NCBI RefSeq assembly: GCF_013315815.1
Contig: NZ_CP046051.1
Coordinates: 620,001 to 684,000 of the forward strand
Direction of reading: 5' to 3'
Length of the DNA: 64,000 nucleotides
Source of the DNA: Caproicibacterium lactatifermentans
GTDB taxonomy: Bacteria; Bacillota; Clostridia; Oscillospirales; Acutalibacteraceae
The first letter of the stretch is position 1. The number at the start of each line of letters is the position of its first letter. Made by a program: the position numbers and the translations under genes. The notes beneath the pieces were generated by a model, which was given only the letters and a program-made list of their open reading frames with translations, had not been told where the DNA came from and ran no database searches. This document shows positions 46,330 to 53,383 of the stretch, piece by piece.

Positions 46330-46866
46330 TTGCAGAAGAAGATAACGATTGACGCACAAAAAATGGCGGAACAGGCGCCCCTGCTCCATGCCGGCGACCA
46401 GGTGCTTTTAAGTGGTGTGATTTACACCGCACGGGACCAGGCACACAAACGGATACGAAGCCTTATGCAGGCGGGCAAGGTCCTGCCGTTTCCGCTGCAG
46501 GGTGCTACTGTTTACTATGCGGGTCCGACACCTACCCCGCTGAATTTGCCCATTGGTGCCTGCGGGCCTACCACTTCCGGCAGAATGGACCCCTATACAC
46601 CGGCCCTGCTGGATGCAGGACTAAAAGGAATGATTGGCAAAGGCGGACGCAGCGAAGAGGTCTGTCAGGCCATCTGCCGCAACAAAGCGGTTTATCTGTG
46701 CGCGGTGGGCGGCGCGGGAGCGCTGGCGGCACAGTGTGTCAAACAGCTGGAAGTGGTTGCGTTCCCAGAACTGGGCTGTGAGTCGGTAAAACGGCTGACT
46801 GTGCAGAACTTCCCGCTGCTGGTGGCGATTGACTGCCACGGCGGCAGCCTGTTTGCTGACAGATAA
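46330..46866 (+). CDS. Class I fumarate hydratase, beta subunit
   Basis: The 178-residue protein is the C-terminal half of [4Fe-4S] class I fumarase (TtdB type): VLLSGVIYTARDQAHKRI, YYAGPTPTP, GACGPTTSGRMDPYTPALL, MIGKGGRSEEVC and VAFPELGCESVKRLTV. It pairs with the alpha subunit whose gene is 18 kb upstream at 27317. The chosen start is TTG 46330, 7-9 nt after GGGAGG; GTG 46321 overlaps the SD. It lies 42 bp after corA. Confidence 0.94.
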   Translation: MQKKITIDAQKMAEQAPLLHAGDQVLLSGVIYTARDQAHKRIRSLMQAGKVLPFPLQGATVYYAGPTPTPLNLPIGACGPTTSGRMDPYTPALLDAGLKGMIGKGGRSEEVCQAICRNKAVYLCAVGGAGALAAQCVKQLEVVAFPELGCESVKRLTVQNFPLLVAIDCHGGSLFADR

Positions 46867-46873
46867 AAAATAC

Positions 46874-46902
46874 TTGTGATTTACCCTAACTGATGATATA
46901 CT
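46874..46902 (+). promoter_or_regulatory. Candidate promoter of the CDF transporter
   Basis: TTGTGA (46874-46879), 17-bp spacer, TATACT (46897-46902). Transcription would start near 46909, only about 11 nt before the terminator hairpin below. Confidence 0.5.
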
Positions 46903-46919
46903 TCCAGTATCTAGGGACT

Positions 46920-46946
46920 ATCCTCTCCGGGCGGAGAGGATTTTTT
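46920..46946 (+). terminator. Strong terminator hairpin between the fumarase beta gene and the CDF gene
   Basis: TCCTCTCC, loop GGGC, GGAGAGGA is followed by TTTTTT. It ends the corA-fumarase transcript, but also lies in the leader of the CDF gene if the promoter at 46874 is used. Confidence 0.88.
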
Positions 46947-47000
46947 ATACACGGCTGTGCCGGGCAGGCCTCTGCATGGCGGCCGGCAGGAGGATTTTTT

Positions 47001-48200
47001 ATGACTGATTTTTTGGTTCGTCATTTTGTACCGAATCATGAACATACAGAAGAACAGCAAGTACGTGCCTCTTATGGCCGATTTGCCGGCATAGTTGGTG
47101 TAGTGACGAACCTGCTTTTGGCCGTGATGAAGTTCATTGCAGGTACGTTGTTCCACAGCTTGGCCATTACGGCAGACGCTGTCAACAACCTGTCCGATTC
47201 CGCTTCCAGCATTGTGACGCTGATGGGCTTTAAATTGGCGGAAAAGCCGGCCGATGAGGAACACCCCTTTGGCCATGAACGCATTGAATATATCAGCGGC
47301 CTGATTGTTTCTATTGCGGTTCTGTTTGTGGGAATTCAACTGGTGGAGGAGGCTGTCGGCAAAATTGTTTCGCCGCAGGCAGCCAAAATCGGTGTACTGT
47401 CCATTGTCATTTTGCTGATTTCGATTGCAGTGAAGCTGTGGCAGTCTGTTTTTTACCGCAAGGTTGCCAAACAGATTGATTCCGCAACGCTGACCGCAAC
47501 CGCCGCAGACAGCCGCAACGATGTCTTCTCCACAGCAGCCATTTTGTTTGGCATTATCATTACAAAGCTGACGGGCTTTAACCTGGACGGCTATGTAGGG
47601 CTGGCGGTTGCGGTCCTGATTATCGTGACAGGGATTCAGCTTATCAAAGAAACCAGCAATCCGCTTCTGGGGCAGGCGCCGTCTAAAGAATTGGTCAATA
47701 GCATTTATAAAGATATCACATCCTATGATGGCATTCTGGGGGTACATGACCTGACCGTACACAATTACGGACCGAACCGCTGGTTCGCTTCTGTCCATTG
47801 TGAAGTCGACGCACACCAGGATGTTTTGGTCAGCCACGATTTGATTGACAACATTGAACGCACAGTGGGGCAAAAACTGGGCATCCAGTTGCTGATTCAC
47901 ATGGACCCCATTATCGCGGACGACCCGCGCACCAATGAACTCTGTCATCAGGTCAGTGAAATGGTCAAGGCGGTGGAACCGCGGTCCACCATTCATGATT
48001 TCCGTGTGGTGTGGGGACCAACGCACTCCAATTTGATTTTTGATGTATGTGTGCCATTTTCCTGCAATCTGACTGACGAAGAGGTTCGTAACCGTGTAAA
48101 AATGGGCGTGCGTGCGCTGAGTGACACGTATTATCCGGTGGTTACGGTGGATCGGGATTATGTGCCGTGCAGTGCCTCAGAGCACGGTGAAAGAGCGTAA
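47001..48200 (+). CDS. Cation diffusion facilitator (CDF) metal efflux transporter
   Basis: The 399-residue protein has six membrane helices and a long cytoplasmic C-terminus. The CDF motif is SLAITADAVNNLSDSASSIVTLMG (transport-site Asp residues), then HPFGHERIEYISGL (His and Glu in the second metal site) and TATAADSRNDVFSTAAI (second HxxxD-type helix). It exports Zn2+, Mn2+, Co2+ or similar ions in exchange for protons; the ion cannot be read with certainty. ATG 47001 follows AGGAGG at 46989-46994. Confidence 0.94.
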   Translation: MTDFLVRHFVPNHEHTEEQQVRASYGRFAGIVGVVTNLLLAVMKFIAGTLFHSLAITADAVNNLSDSASSIVTLMGFKLAEKPADEEHPFGHERIEYISGLIVSIAVLFVGIQLVEEAVGKIVSPQAAKIGVLSIVILLISIAVKLWQSVFYRKVAKQIDSATLTATAADSRNDVFSTAAILFGIIITKLTGFNLDGYVGLAVAVLIIVTGIQLIKETSNPLLGQAPSKELVNSIYKDITSYDGILGVHDLTVHNYGPNRWFASVHCEVDAHQDVLVSHDLIDNIERTVGQKLGIQLLIHMDPIIADDPRTNELCHQVSEMVKAVEPRSTIHDFRVVWGPTHSNLIFDVCVPFSCNLTDEEVRNRVKMGVRALSDTYYPVVTVDRDYVPCSASEHGERA

Positions 48201-48511
48201 TGGGTAACATTCTTGAAGGAGAAAAAGTGGATTTCAATCAAAAGTGTAGCGCAGTCAGAACAGGAAGACTTATCTTGCTTCCAAAAACGATGAAGGAGAT
48301 GCACAGTATACGAAAAAGAAACAGACGCTGAAATGAAGCACGCCTATTTCAAAATGATGGAAACCATGCAGCATCTTCCCGGACATGAGGAATGGGGCAC
48401 GGACTGGAATATCAATCTGCATTCCGGGAAAACAATAGGCGGAATCTGTTGAACAGCGGCTTTGTTCGCGATGGCTTTGGTGCGTAAGGACCGCTTTATA
48501 AAAAATTCTGA
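48200..48511 (+). pseudogene. Decayed GNAT acetyltransferase gene
   Basis: Starting at ATG 48200, overlapping the CDF stop, the frame gives AVRTGRLILLPKTMKEMHSI, the start of a GNAT protein. It shifts frame near 48311; in the new frame EKETDAEMKHAYFKMMETMQ and GHEEWGTDWNINLHSGKTIGGI follow, then a stop at 48449-48451. A third frame gives LLNSGFVRDGFGA, stop (48485-48487), GPLYKKF, which is the typical GNAT C-terminus. The middle (about 70 residues with the acetyl-CoA loop) is missing. So it has a frameshift, an internal deletion and a stop. Confidence 0.7.
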
Positions 48512-48526
48512 AAAACAATTTATGGG

Positions 48527-48572
48527 AAGGCCACTCTGCTGATTTTGCATTGTCAGCGGAGCGGCCTTTTTC
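48527..48572 (+). terminator. Terminator of the former GNAT gene
   Basis: AAGGCCACTCTGCTGA and TCAGCGGAGCGGCCTT pair with two G-U/A-C imperfections; T run follows. Confidence 0.85.
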
Positions 48573-48679
48573 GTTACGGGCTTGTTTGGCAGCGGATTCT
48601 GCGGGTTCATTTTTGGAATCAATAGAAAAAAGAAAGCAAAGAGAAAAAGGCCAGCAGTATAAAAGGAACGGAGGCCCAT

Positions 48680-48904
48680 TTGCCAAGAATACGCATACTG
48701 GAGCTGGGGCTACAGCGGCGGACCAACGGCAAAGGTGTATCCTTTAGGGGCACCCGAATGATTCTCTCAATTTCGTATGAATTGATTGGATTTTTAATGT
48801 CGGTTAGGGAGGTAATGATAACCAACAGCTTATCCGCCATGGAAGTCTCTCTTCCAAACTCCGATATTTCCATACTGGATACACATTTCAAGAAAAAGCC
48901 ATAA
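48680..48904 (+). CDS. Unrecognised 74-residue ORF (low support)
   Basis: A TTG start at 48680 has GGAGG 5 nt upstream, and the ORF ends directly before a 17-bp hairpin. The product contains RILELGLQRRTNGKGVSFRG and ISYELIGFLMSVREVMIT, which I do not recognise. A minus-strand frame (48619-48891) with VIITSLTDIKNPINSYEIER also reads plausibly, but has no SD. The whole 48.57-48.90 kb stretch may be decayed DNA between the GNAT relic and the CRISPR locus. Confidence 0.25.
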   Translation: MPRIRILELGLQRRTNGKGVSFRGTRMILSISYELIGFLMSVREVMITNSLSAMEVSLPNSDISILDTHFKKKP

Positions 48905-48905
48905 A

Positions 48906-48943
48906 AAATAGGATTAGTACCATTTTTGGTACTAATCCTATTT
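48906..48943. terminator. Perfect 17-bp bidirectional hairpin
   Basis: AAATAGGATTAGTACCA, loop TTTT, TGGTACTAATCCTATTT; A and T runs flank it. It separates the relic region from the CRISPR region. Confidence 0.85.
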
Positions 48944-49004
48944 CATAATGGGGAAAGGTAGGAAATTTCCTGTAGGGACAAGAAAAATGAAAACTGTTTC
49001 AGGC

Positions 49005-49037
49005 ATAAAAATGGTCTGCAGGTAAGCTTTGCAGACC
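49005..49037 (-). terminator. Terminator of the pseudo-crRNA unit (minus strand)
   Basis: On the minus strand GGTCTGCA, 9-nt loop, TGCAGACC is followed by ATTTTTAT. It starts inside the last 3 nt of the second degenerate repeat. Confidence 0.75.
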
Positions 49038-49119
49038 AAAGTTCCAAAATGGAGAGATTAAGGAAAGTTCAAATAAAACTTATCTAATTTACATTCCATG
49101 TCAGAAGAGATTAACTCAA
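49035..49119 (-). ncRNA. CRISPR-like regulatory RNA: two degenerate repeats around a pseudo-spacer (CreR-type candidate)
   Basis: Reading the minus strand: repeat copy 1 (49116-49087) keeps the last 12 nt of the array repeat exactly, TGGAATGTAAAT, and TTAATCTCT at its start, with one inserted base. The 22-nt pseudo-spacer (49086-49065) starts TAGATAAGTTTTATTTGAAC. Repeat copy 2 (49064-49035) keeps TTAATCTCTCCA and the small TCCA/TGGA hairpin, but has lost the handle. A promoter lies just upstream and a terminator just downstream. The first 11 nt of the pseudo-spacer match the cas 5' region at 49242-49232. Such units are known as CreR, or as CreA when paired with a toxin RNA. Confidence 0.65.
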
Positions 49120-49125
49120 AACCTT

Positions 49126-49154
49126 AGTATACCCTATACAAATAGTAAATGCAA
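49126..49154 (-). promoter_or_regulatory. Promoter of the pseudo-crRNA (minus strand)
   Basis: Minus strand: TTGCAT (49154-49149), 17-bp spacer, TATACT (49131-49126). Transcription would start near 49119, a few nt before the first degenerate repeat. Hexamers and spacing are identical to the array leader promoter at 57561-57589. Confidence 0.7.
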
Positions 49155-49175
49155 ATAAAAGAATCGGCAAAAAAC

Positions 49176-49203
49176 TTGACAAATGGGGGAAATAGGATAT
49201 ACT
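49176..49203 (+). promoter_or_regulatory. Promoter of the cas operon
   Basis: TTGACA (49176-49181), 16-bp spacer, TATACT (49198-49203); start near 49210. It diverges from the pseudo-crRNA promoter. Confidence 0.8.
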
Positions 49204-49207
49204 TGTA

Positions 49208-49245
49208 GATACAGAAATATAAAATACAAATAAACTTATCTAAGG
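49208..49245 (-). promoter_or_regulatory. Putative pseudo-crRNA target (protospacer and PAM) in the cas leader
   Basis: The minus strand reads CCT (49245-49243), then TAGATAAGTTT (49242-49232), identical to the first 11 nt of the pseudo-spacer. A full 35-nt footprint would cover the predicted transcription start and reach the SD (AAGGAGG, 49253-49259). CCT is a PAM used by several type I-B systems. A short seed match allows binding without cleavage. Confidence 0.6.
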
Positions 49246-49269
49246 GTAAAATAAGGAGGCATTAAAAAC

Positions 49270-50007
49270 GTGAGAATTACGGCACAGTTGGAACTAAAAA
49301 GTCCTCAGTTTCCGCGGGACCATCGGAGAGCTTGTATGTCCCAACTAAAAACGGGGCTGACAGATTACAGTGGCGGCGAATTCTTCCGGAAGCTCTACGA
49401 TGGCAGCGCAAAAGCAAAGCCTTTGTGTTTTGCAGTAGGATTTCCGCGCGGCATTCGGTTTGAAAAGGACCGGATTGTTTTGCCGGAAAGAAGTAATCAG
49501 GTGTACATTACATACAGTACGGGCGATATGGAGACTGGCATTCTACTTTACAATGCTTTAAAGCGTGTCAAAGGCAAAAGCAGACCTTTAGCGAATGGCA
49601 ATGAAATGACGCTGAAACGGCTGTATATGCCGCCGGAAGCCTGCATCAGCGGTACACAAATGCTTGTAAAAACATTATCACCTATCTGCGTACGGTTGAG
49701 GGACGGCGGGCAGAAACAGTATTGTTCCGTGGAACGGCCGGATTTTGAAGAAAAGCTGCGGGAACAGCTGATGCGACGCTTTCAGAACAGCAACAGCATT
49801 ACTGATGAAATGTTGAAGACATTTCACTTTCTGCCCATCCAAATGAAAAAGACAGTCGTTCTGCATTTCGGGCAGAAGATTGAATGCAGCATAGGCACTG
49901 CCGCGATAAGCGGAGCGCCGGAACTGCTGTTTGAATTGTACGAAAACGGACTTGGAAGTAGGTGCTCAAATGGTTTTGGGCTGCTGCAGATTCTGCAGCA
50001 GCGATAA
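49270..50007 (+). CDS. cas6: CRISPR-associated endoribonuclease Cas6
   Basis: The 245-residue protein is a RAMP-type Cas6. It starts RITAQLELKSPQFPRDHRRACMS and ends with the glycine-rich loop GLGSRCSNGFGLLQI that defines Cas6/RAMP proteins. It cuts the pre-crRNA within repeats. The probable catalytic His is near the N-terminus (about residue 18, DHRR). GTG 49270 has AAGGAGG 10 nt upstream. It is the first gene of the cas operon, behind the regulated promoter. Confidence 0.92.
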   Translation: MRITAQLELKSPQFPRDHRRACMSQLKTGLTDYSGGEFFRKLYDGSAKAKPLCFAVGFPRGIRFEKDRIVLPERSNQVYITYSTGDMETGILLYNALKRVKGKSRPLANGNEMTLKRLYMPPEACISGTQMLVKTLSPICVRLRDGGQKQYCSVERPDFEEKLREQLMRRFQNSNSITDEMLKTFHFLPIQMKKTVVLHFGQKIECSIGTAAISGAPELLFELYENGLGSRCSNGFGLLQILQQR

Positions 50008-50024
50008 TAGGGAGATGAGAATAT

Positions 50025-51686
50025 TTGGCGGAAGAAGAGAAGCAAGGAATACATTTGCATATCAACGATGCGCTTTATAATGCCGGGCTGTTGGGACTTT
50101 ACAGAGTGCTGAATCGAATGCCGGCAGACAGCAGCGGAGAACCCTATTATCGGCTGGACAGTGAAAACCTAATTGTCCGGCAGGAGGCATTCTCCGAAGA
50201 ATTTACAAAAGCGTATTTTGAGGAACTAATAGACCGCTATGGCAGCGATACCGTATATGAGAATTTAATAAAAGAACTGGAATGGATTTTATCGCCAAAT
50301 GCGCGGGAAGCAGAAGATTTTCCCAAAAAGCTGAAGAAATGCATTAGTTCACTTTGTGAAAAGCTCAAGCGAAATTCTTATACAGCAGGATTTGAAATCT
50401 TAAGAAAATATTACAACACAAAATATGACTTCTGGGGAATAGTAAAGTCTATCAAAAATGAGGAAAATCAGCAAAAACAGCTGAATATGCTGCAGGAACT
50501 TTACGAACAAATGAAACAGGAAGACGTTCGCCATGTGCTTTGCTTGAAAGACATTGTATATACACGCGTGCAGAATTACTGGACAGGCGTTTCATTCTTG
50601 CATAAAACGAAAAATAAAGAACCTTTTGAGCAGGCATTCAGTGATTATTTCCTTGTACCGATTGCCACATATAAACCCAAAAAAGGGAAAAAAGTAATGC
50701 CTTGTTTTCAATGCGGAAGAGCTTTGCAGGCGAAGGCTTCTTCTACGGCATGGGTGAATGATACCATGCCGGACGTTAAGCGGAAAACAGACAGCTTCTG
50801 GAACTATGTACCGGATATTATGATGTGCCCTTATTGTATGCTTGTTTATGCCTGTGTACCGCTTGGATTTACGACATTTGCAAGTGAAGGTGTGTTTGTC
50901 AACGACTGCCGCAGCATTCGAACGCTGAACACGGCAAATAACTTTCCGGACAGCAGCCAAGACCTGCAAAAAGATGCTTTCGCAGAAGTCATCAATCAGT
51001 TCCTTCTTACAGCAGATGAAACACAGGCGGAAAATTGGCTGCAGAATGTACAGGTTGTCCGCCGTTCCGGCGACACCTATCGGGTTAATACACTGACGGC
51101 AGATATGCTGGAAGATTTTGTTGGTTTGAAAGGAACACTTGGAAAACTGTTGAAAGCAAATCCGTACTTGTTCCATCAAACATTGGAACATATCTTAAAT
51201 GGACAGGAACTTTATGGATTGATGCTGCAGGGGTACCGCAATTCTCTGGAACAAGGCTACGGACTCGGCATTTACAACTGGCTGTTGGAAATACAAATTA
51301 AAATGTTTTGCAGAAAGAGGGATAAGGAAGCTGTGAAAACACAGATGAGTTTGAAGAGCCAGGCGTATCGCGCCGGCGCGGTTCTGAAAGCGAGAATTTG
51401 GGAAGTCAATATTGATACCGGAAAACAGCGGGCAAATGGCAAACGGCTGATAGGCGTTACATATCGTCTGTTGAATGCTTTACAGGGCGATAATCAAAAA
51501 CTCTTTTTTGATACCATTGAAAGGCTGTATATGTCTTTTGGGTTTGAGATACCGAAAATCTTTTTCTACGCTATTCATAATGATGAAAACTTTCAAGTCA
51601 TTGGCCATGCGTTTGTACAGGGACTGAACAGTGCATCGAAAGAAAATAAAACAAATGAGGAAAACAAAGGGGAGGATAAAGCATGA
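50025..51686 (+). CDS. cas8: Type I-B Cas8 large subunit (Cas8b1/Cst1-like)
   Basis: The 553-residue protein has family-like segments HINDALYNAGLLGLYRVLNR and GDNQKLFFDTIERLY, and a zinc-binding pair, CFQCGR (about residue 227) and CPYC (about 271). By position (cas6-cas8-cas7-cas5-cas3) it is the large Cascade subunit that recognises the PAM, and it looks most like the Tneap Cst1 group. TTG start at 50025, GGGAG 9 nt upstream. It overlaps cas7 by 4 bp. Confidence 0.85.
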   Translation: MAEEEKQGIHLHINDALYNAGLLGLYRVLNRMPADSSGEPYYRLDSENLIVRQEAFSEEFTKAYFEELIDRYGSDTVYENLIKELEWILSPNAREAEDFPKKLKKCISSLCEKLKRNSYTAGFEILRKYYNTKYDFWGIVKSIKNEENQQKQLNMLQELYEQMKQEDVRHVLCLKDIVYTRVQNYWTGVSFLHKTKNKEPFEQAFSDYFLVPIATYKPKKGKKVMPCFQCGRALQAKASSTAWVNDTMPDVKRKTDSFWNYVPDIMMCPYCMLVYACVPLGFTTFASEGVFVNDCRSIRTLNTANNFPDSSQDLQKDAFAEVINQFLLTADETQAENWLQNVQVVRRSGDTYRVNTLTADMLEDFVGLKGTLGKLLKANPYLFHQTLEHILNGQELYGLMLQGYRNSLEQGYGLGIYNWLLEIQIKMFCRKRDKEAVKTQMSLKSQAYRAGAVLKARIWEVNIDTGKQRANGKRLIGVTYRLLNALQGDNQKLFFDTIERLYMSFGFEIPKIFFYAIHNDENFQVIGHAFVQGLNSASKENKTNEENKGEDKA

Positions 51687-52558
51687 AAAAGAACGGGCTT
51701 ACAGTAAGTATGATATTTGAGGCAGAAAGCGGAAACTACGGAGAGAGCACCGGCAATATTACGACACTGAAACATATGACGCGCGCAAACGGAAAAATGT
51801 ATACTTATGTTTCACGTCAGGCCCTTCGGTACAGCATGATTCAGCAACTGGAATGGGATAAAACACCTGTGGCAGCCTCTGGAAGCGGTGACAAGACTGT
51901 TGTTCAGTTTCAGCCGGATACTTCCGTGAAAGATTATCCAGAGATTGACTTATTTGGATATATGAAGACAACGAAGGGAAATAATGCAGATACGCGTTCT
52001 GCGGTTGCTCGGTTAAGCAATGCAGTTTCACTGGAGCCTTATGCGGCAGATATGGATTTCCTCACAAACATGGGTCTTTCCAAACGTGCAGAAAAGGGTA
52101 CAAGCAATGCCATTGCACAAAGTGAGATTCATCATGCGTTCTATGCTTACACCATTACGATTGACTTGGACCGTGTAGGAATCGATGCAAATGATGGTAC
52201 CGAGCTGCCAAATGAGGAACGCAGTAAGCGTGTAACAGATTTCCTTAGTTGTGTGGAATTCCTGTACCGGGACATTAAAGGCCGCAGGGAAAATCTTGCA
52301 CCGGTGTTTGCTATCGGCGGCGTGTATGAACGCAAATCCCCATTCTTTGAAAATCGCATCAAGATGACGCACGACAAGCTGGATGTTGATATGTTGGCCG
52401 AAACAGTCAAAGCCATTGGTGAACCGACGATGGCAGGTTATGTAGATGGTGAATTCAGCAACAATGATGAGATTCAGGACAAACTTGCACCGGTCGGTGT
52501 TGCGGAGTTCTTTAAGGAACTGAAAGACCAGGTGAAAGATGACTATGCGGGCTGTTAG
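51683..52558 (+). CDS. cas7: Type I-B Cas7 backbone protein (Cst2/DevR family)
   Basis: The 291-residue protein begins KKNGLTVSMIFEAESGNYGES (the Cst2/DevR start), has VSRQALRYSMIQQL, EIDLFGYMKT and AVSLEPYAADMDFLTNMG. Cas7 forms the helical backbone of Cascade along the crRNA. ATG overlaps the cas8 stop (ATGA); the 3' end overlaps cas5 by 20 bp. Confidence 0.95.
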   Translation: MKKNGLTVSMIFEAESGNYGESTGNITTLKHMTRANGKMYTYVSRQALRYSMIQQLEWDKTPVAASGSGDKTVVQFQPDTSVKDYPEIDLFGYMKTTKGNNADTRSAVARLSNAVSLEPYAADMDFLTNMGLSKRAEKGTSNAIAQSEIHHAFYAYTITIDLDRVGIDANDGTELPNEERSKRVTDFLSCVEFLYRDIKGRRENLAPVFAIGGVYERKSPFFENRIKMTHDKLDVDMLAETVKAIGEPTMAGYVDGEFSNNDEIQDKLAPVGVAEFFKELKDQVKDDYAGC

Positions 52559-53324
52559 AGTATTGGCTGAGCAGAATATGGCTTCCTACCGGATGCCGCA
52601 GAGTCTTATCATCAAAGAAAGCTATCCGCTGCCGCCTTACTCTACAGTCATTGGTATGGTACATGCCGCGTGTGGCTTTACGGAATATATGCCGATGCAG
52701 GTGAGCATTCAGGGCGACTTTGCCAGCAGTGTACAGGAAATGTATACGCGCTATGAGTTTAATAAAAATATGTCCTATGAGGCAGGGCGGCAGAATATTT
52801 TGATGCAGAGCGGTGACCAGAACTACGGCATGACACGTGGACTGGGCAGTGTGGAACTCCTGACAGACGTGCAGTTGATACTGCACATCATTCCGGAGGA
52901 CAACACCCTGTGTGAAACCATTGCGCATGGCCTAAAATATCCGAAGAATTATTTGAATCTTGGCCGATGGGAAGACCTGCTGCGGATAGACGACGTATGT
53001 ATTACCGACCTGCAGGAGGAGCAGGTACAGAATAACAGTATCGTGCTTGCATGTTCTGCATGGATTCCCGCGGATATTGAAGAGAACCTGAAACGTACGG
53101 TGCGTTTAAAATATCCGTCCATTGGTACTAGCTATCGACTGCATAAGACATATGAAATTTCCAACCTTGGCTTGCGTTCCTGGAAAGAAACAATTCCAGC
53201 GCGTTATGCCGGATGTGGTACGGTTATCGGAAAGGGTGGCCGTCTTCTTACGGACAGAACACCAGTTGTGCAAAAAAATATGCCTTACGCAGACCGAGAA
53301 GTCATACCGGTTTTTCCGGCTTAA
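52539..53324 (+). CDS. cas5: Type I-B Cas5 (Cas5t-like)
   Basis: The 261-residue protein starts MRAVRVLAEQNMASYRMPQS, has YPLPPYSTVIGMVHAACGFTEYMPMQVSIQG (RAMP ferredoxin-like fold) and SYRLHKTYEI. It binds the crRNA 5' handle in Cascade. ATG 52539 has AGGTGAAAG upstream within cas7; ATG 52545 is an alternative. Confidence 0.93.
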   Translation: MTMRAVRVLAEQNMASYRMPQSLIIKESYPLPPYSTVIGMVHAACGFTEYMPMQVSIQGDFASSVQEMYTRYEFNKNMSYEAGRQNILMQSGDQNYGMTRGLGSVELLTDVQLILHIIPEDNTLCETIAHGLKYPKNYLNLGRWEDLLRIDDVCITDLQEEQVQNNSIVLACSAWIPADIEENLKRTVRLKYPSIGTSYRLHKTYEISNLGLRSWKETIPARYAGCGTVIGKGGRLLTDRTPVVQKNMPYADREVIPVFPA

Positions 53325-53383
53325 AAAAGTGCCATTCGCTTTTTCGGCGGATGGCATTTACTTTCAGAAAGGATGATGAAACC

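Noticed and set aside
46940..47000. yybP-ykoY (Mn2+) or NiCo riboswitch in front of the CDF gene
   Set aside because: The interval after the terminator is too short and lacks the conserved cores of either class.
48270..48686. 138-residue minus-strand frame across the GNAT relic
   Set aside because: It is antisense to the GNAT remnant and its terminator, has a biased shadow composition and no SD.
49005..49119. Reading the degenerate repeats as the end of a second, normal CRISPR array
   Set aside because: Only two degenerate copies with a 22-nt gap, its own promoter and terminator, and a match to the cas leader; a remnant array would not be expected to show all of these, though it is the main alternative.
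49005..49245. CreTA toxin-antitoxin pair
   Set aside because: A CreA-like RNA is present, but I found no small toxin ORF with rare codons in the cas8-cas7 or cas6 leader intervals, so the simpler CreR reading is preferred.
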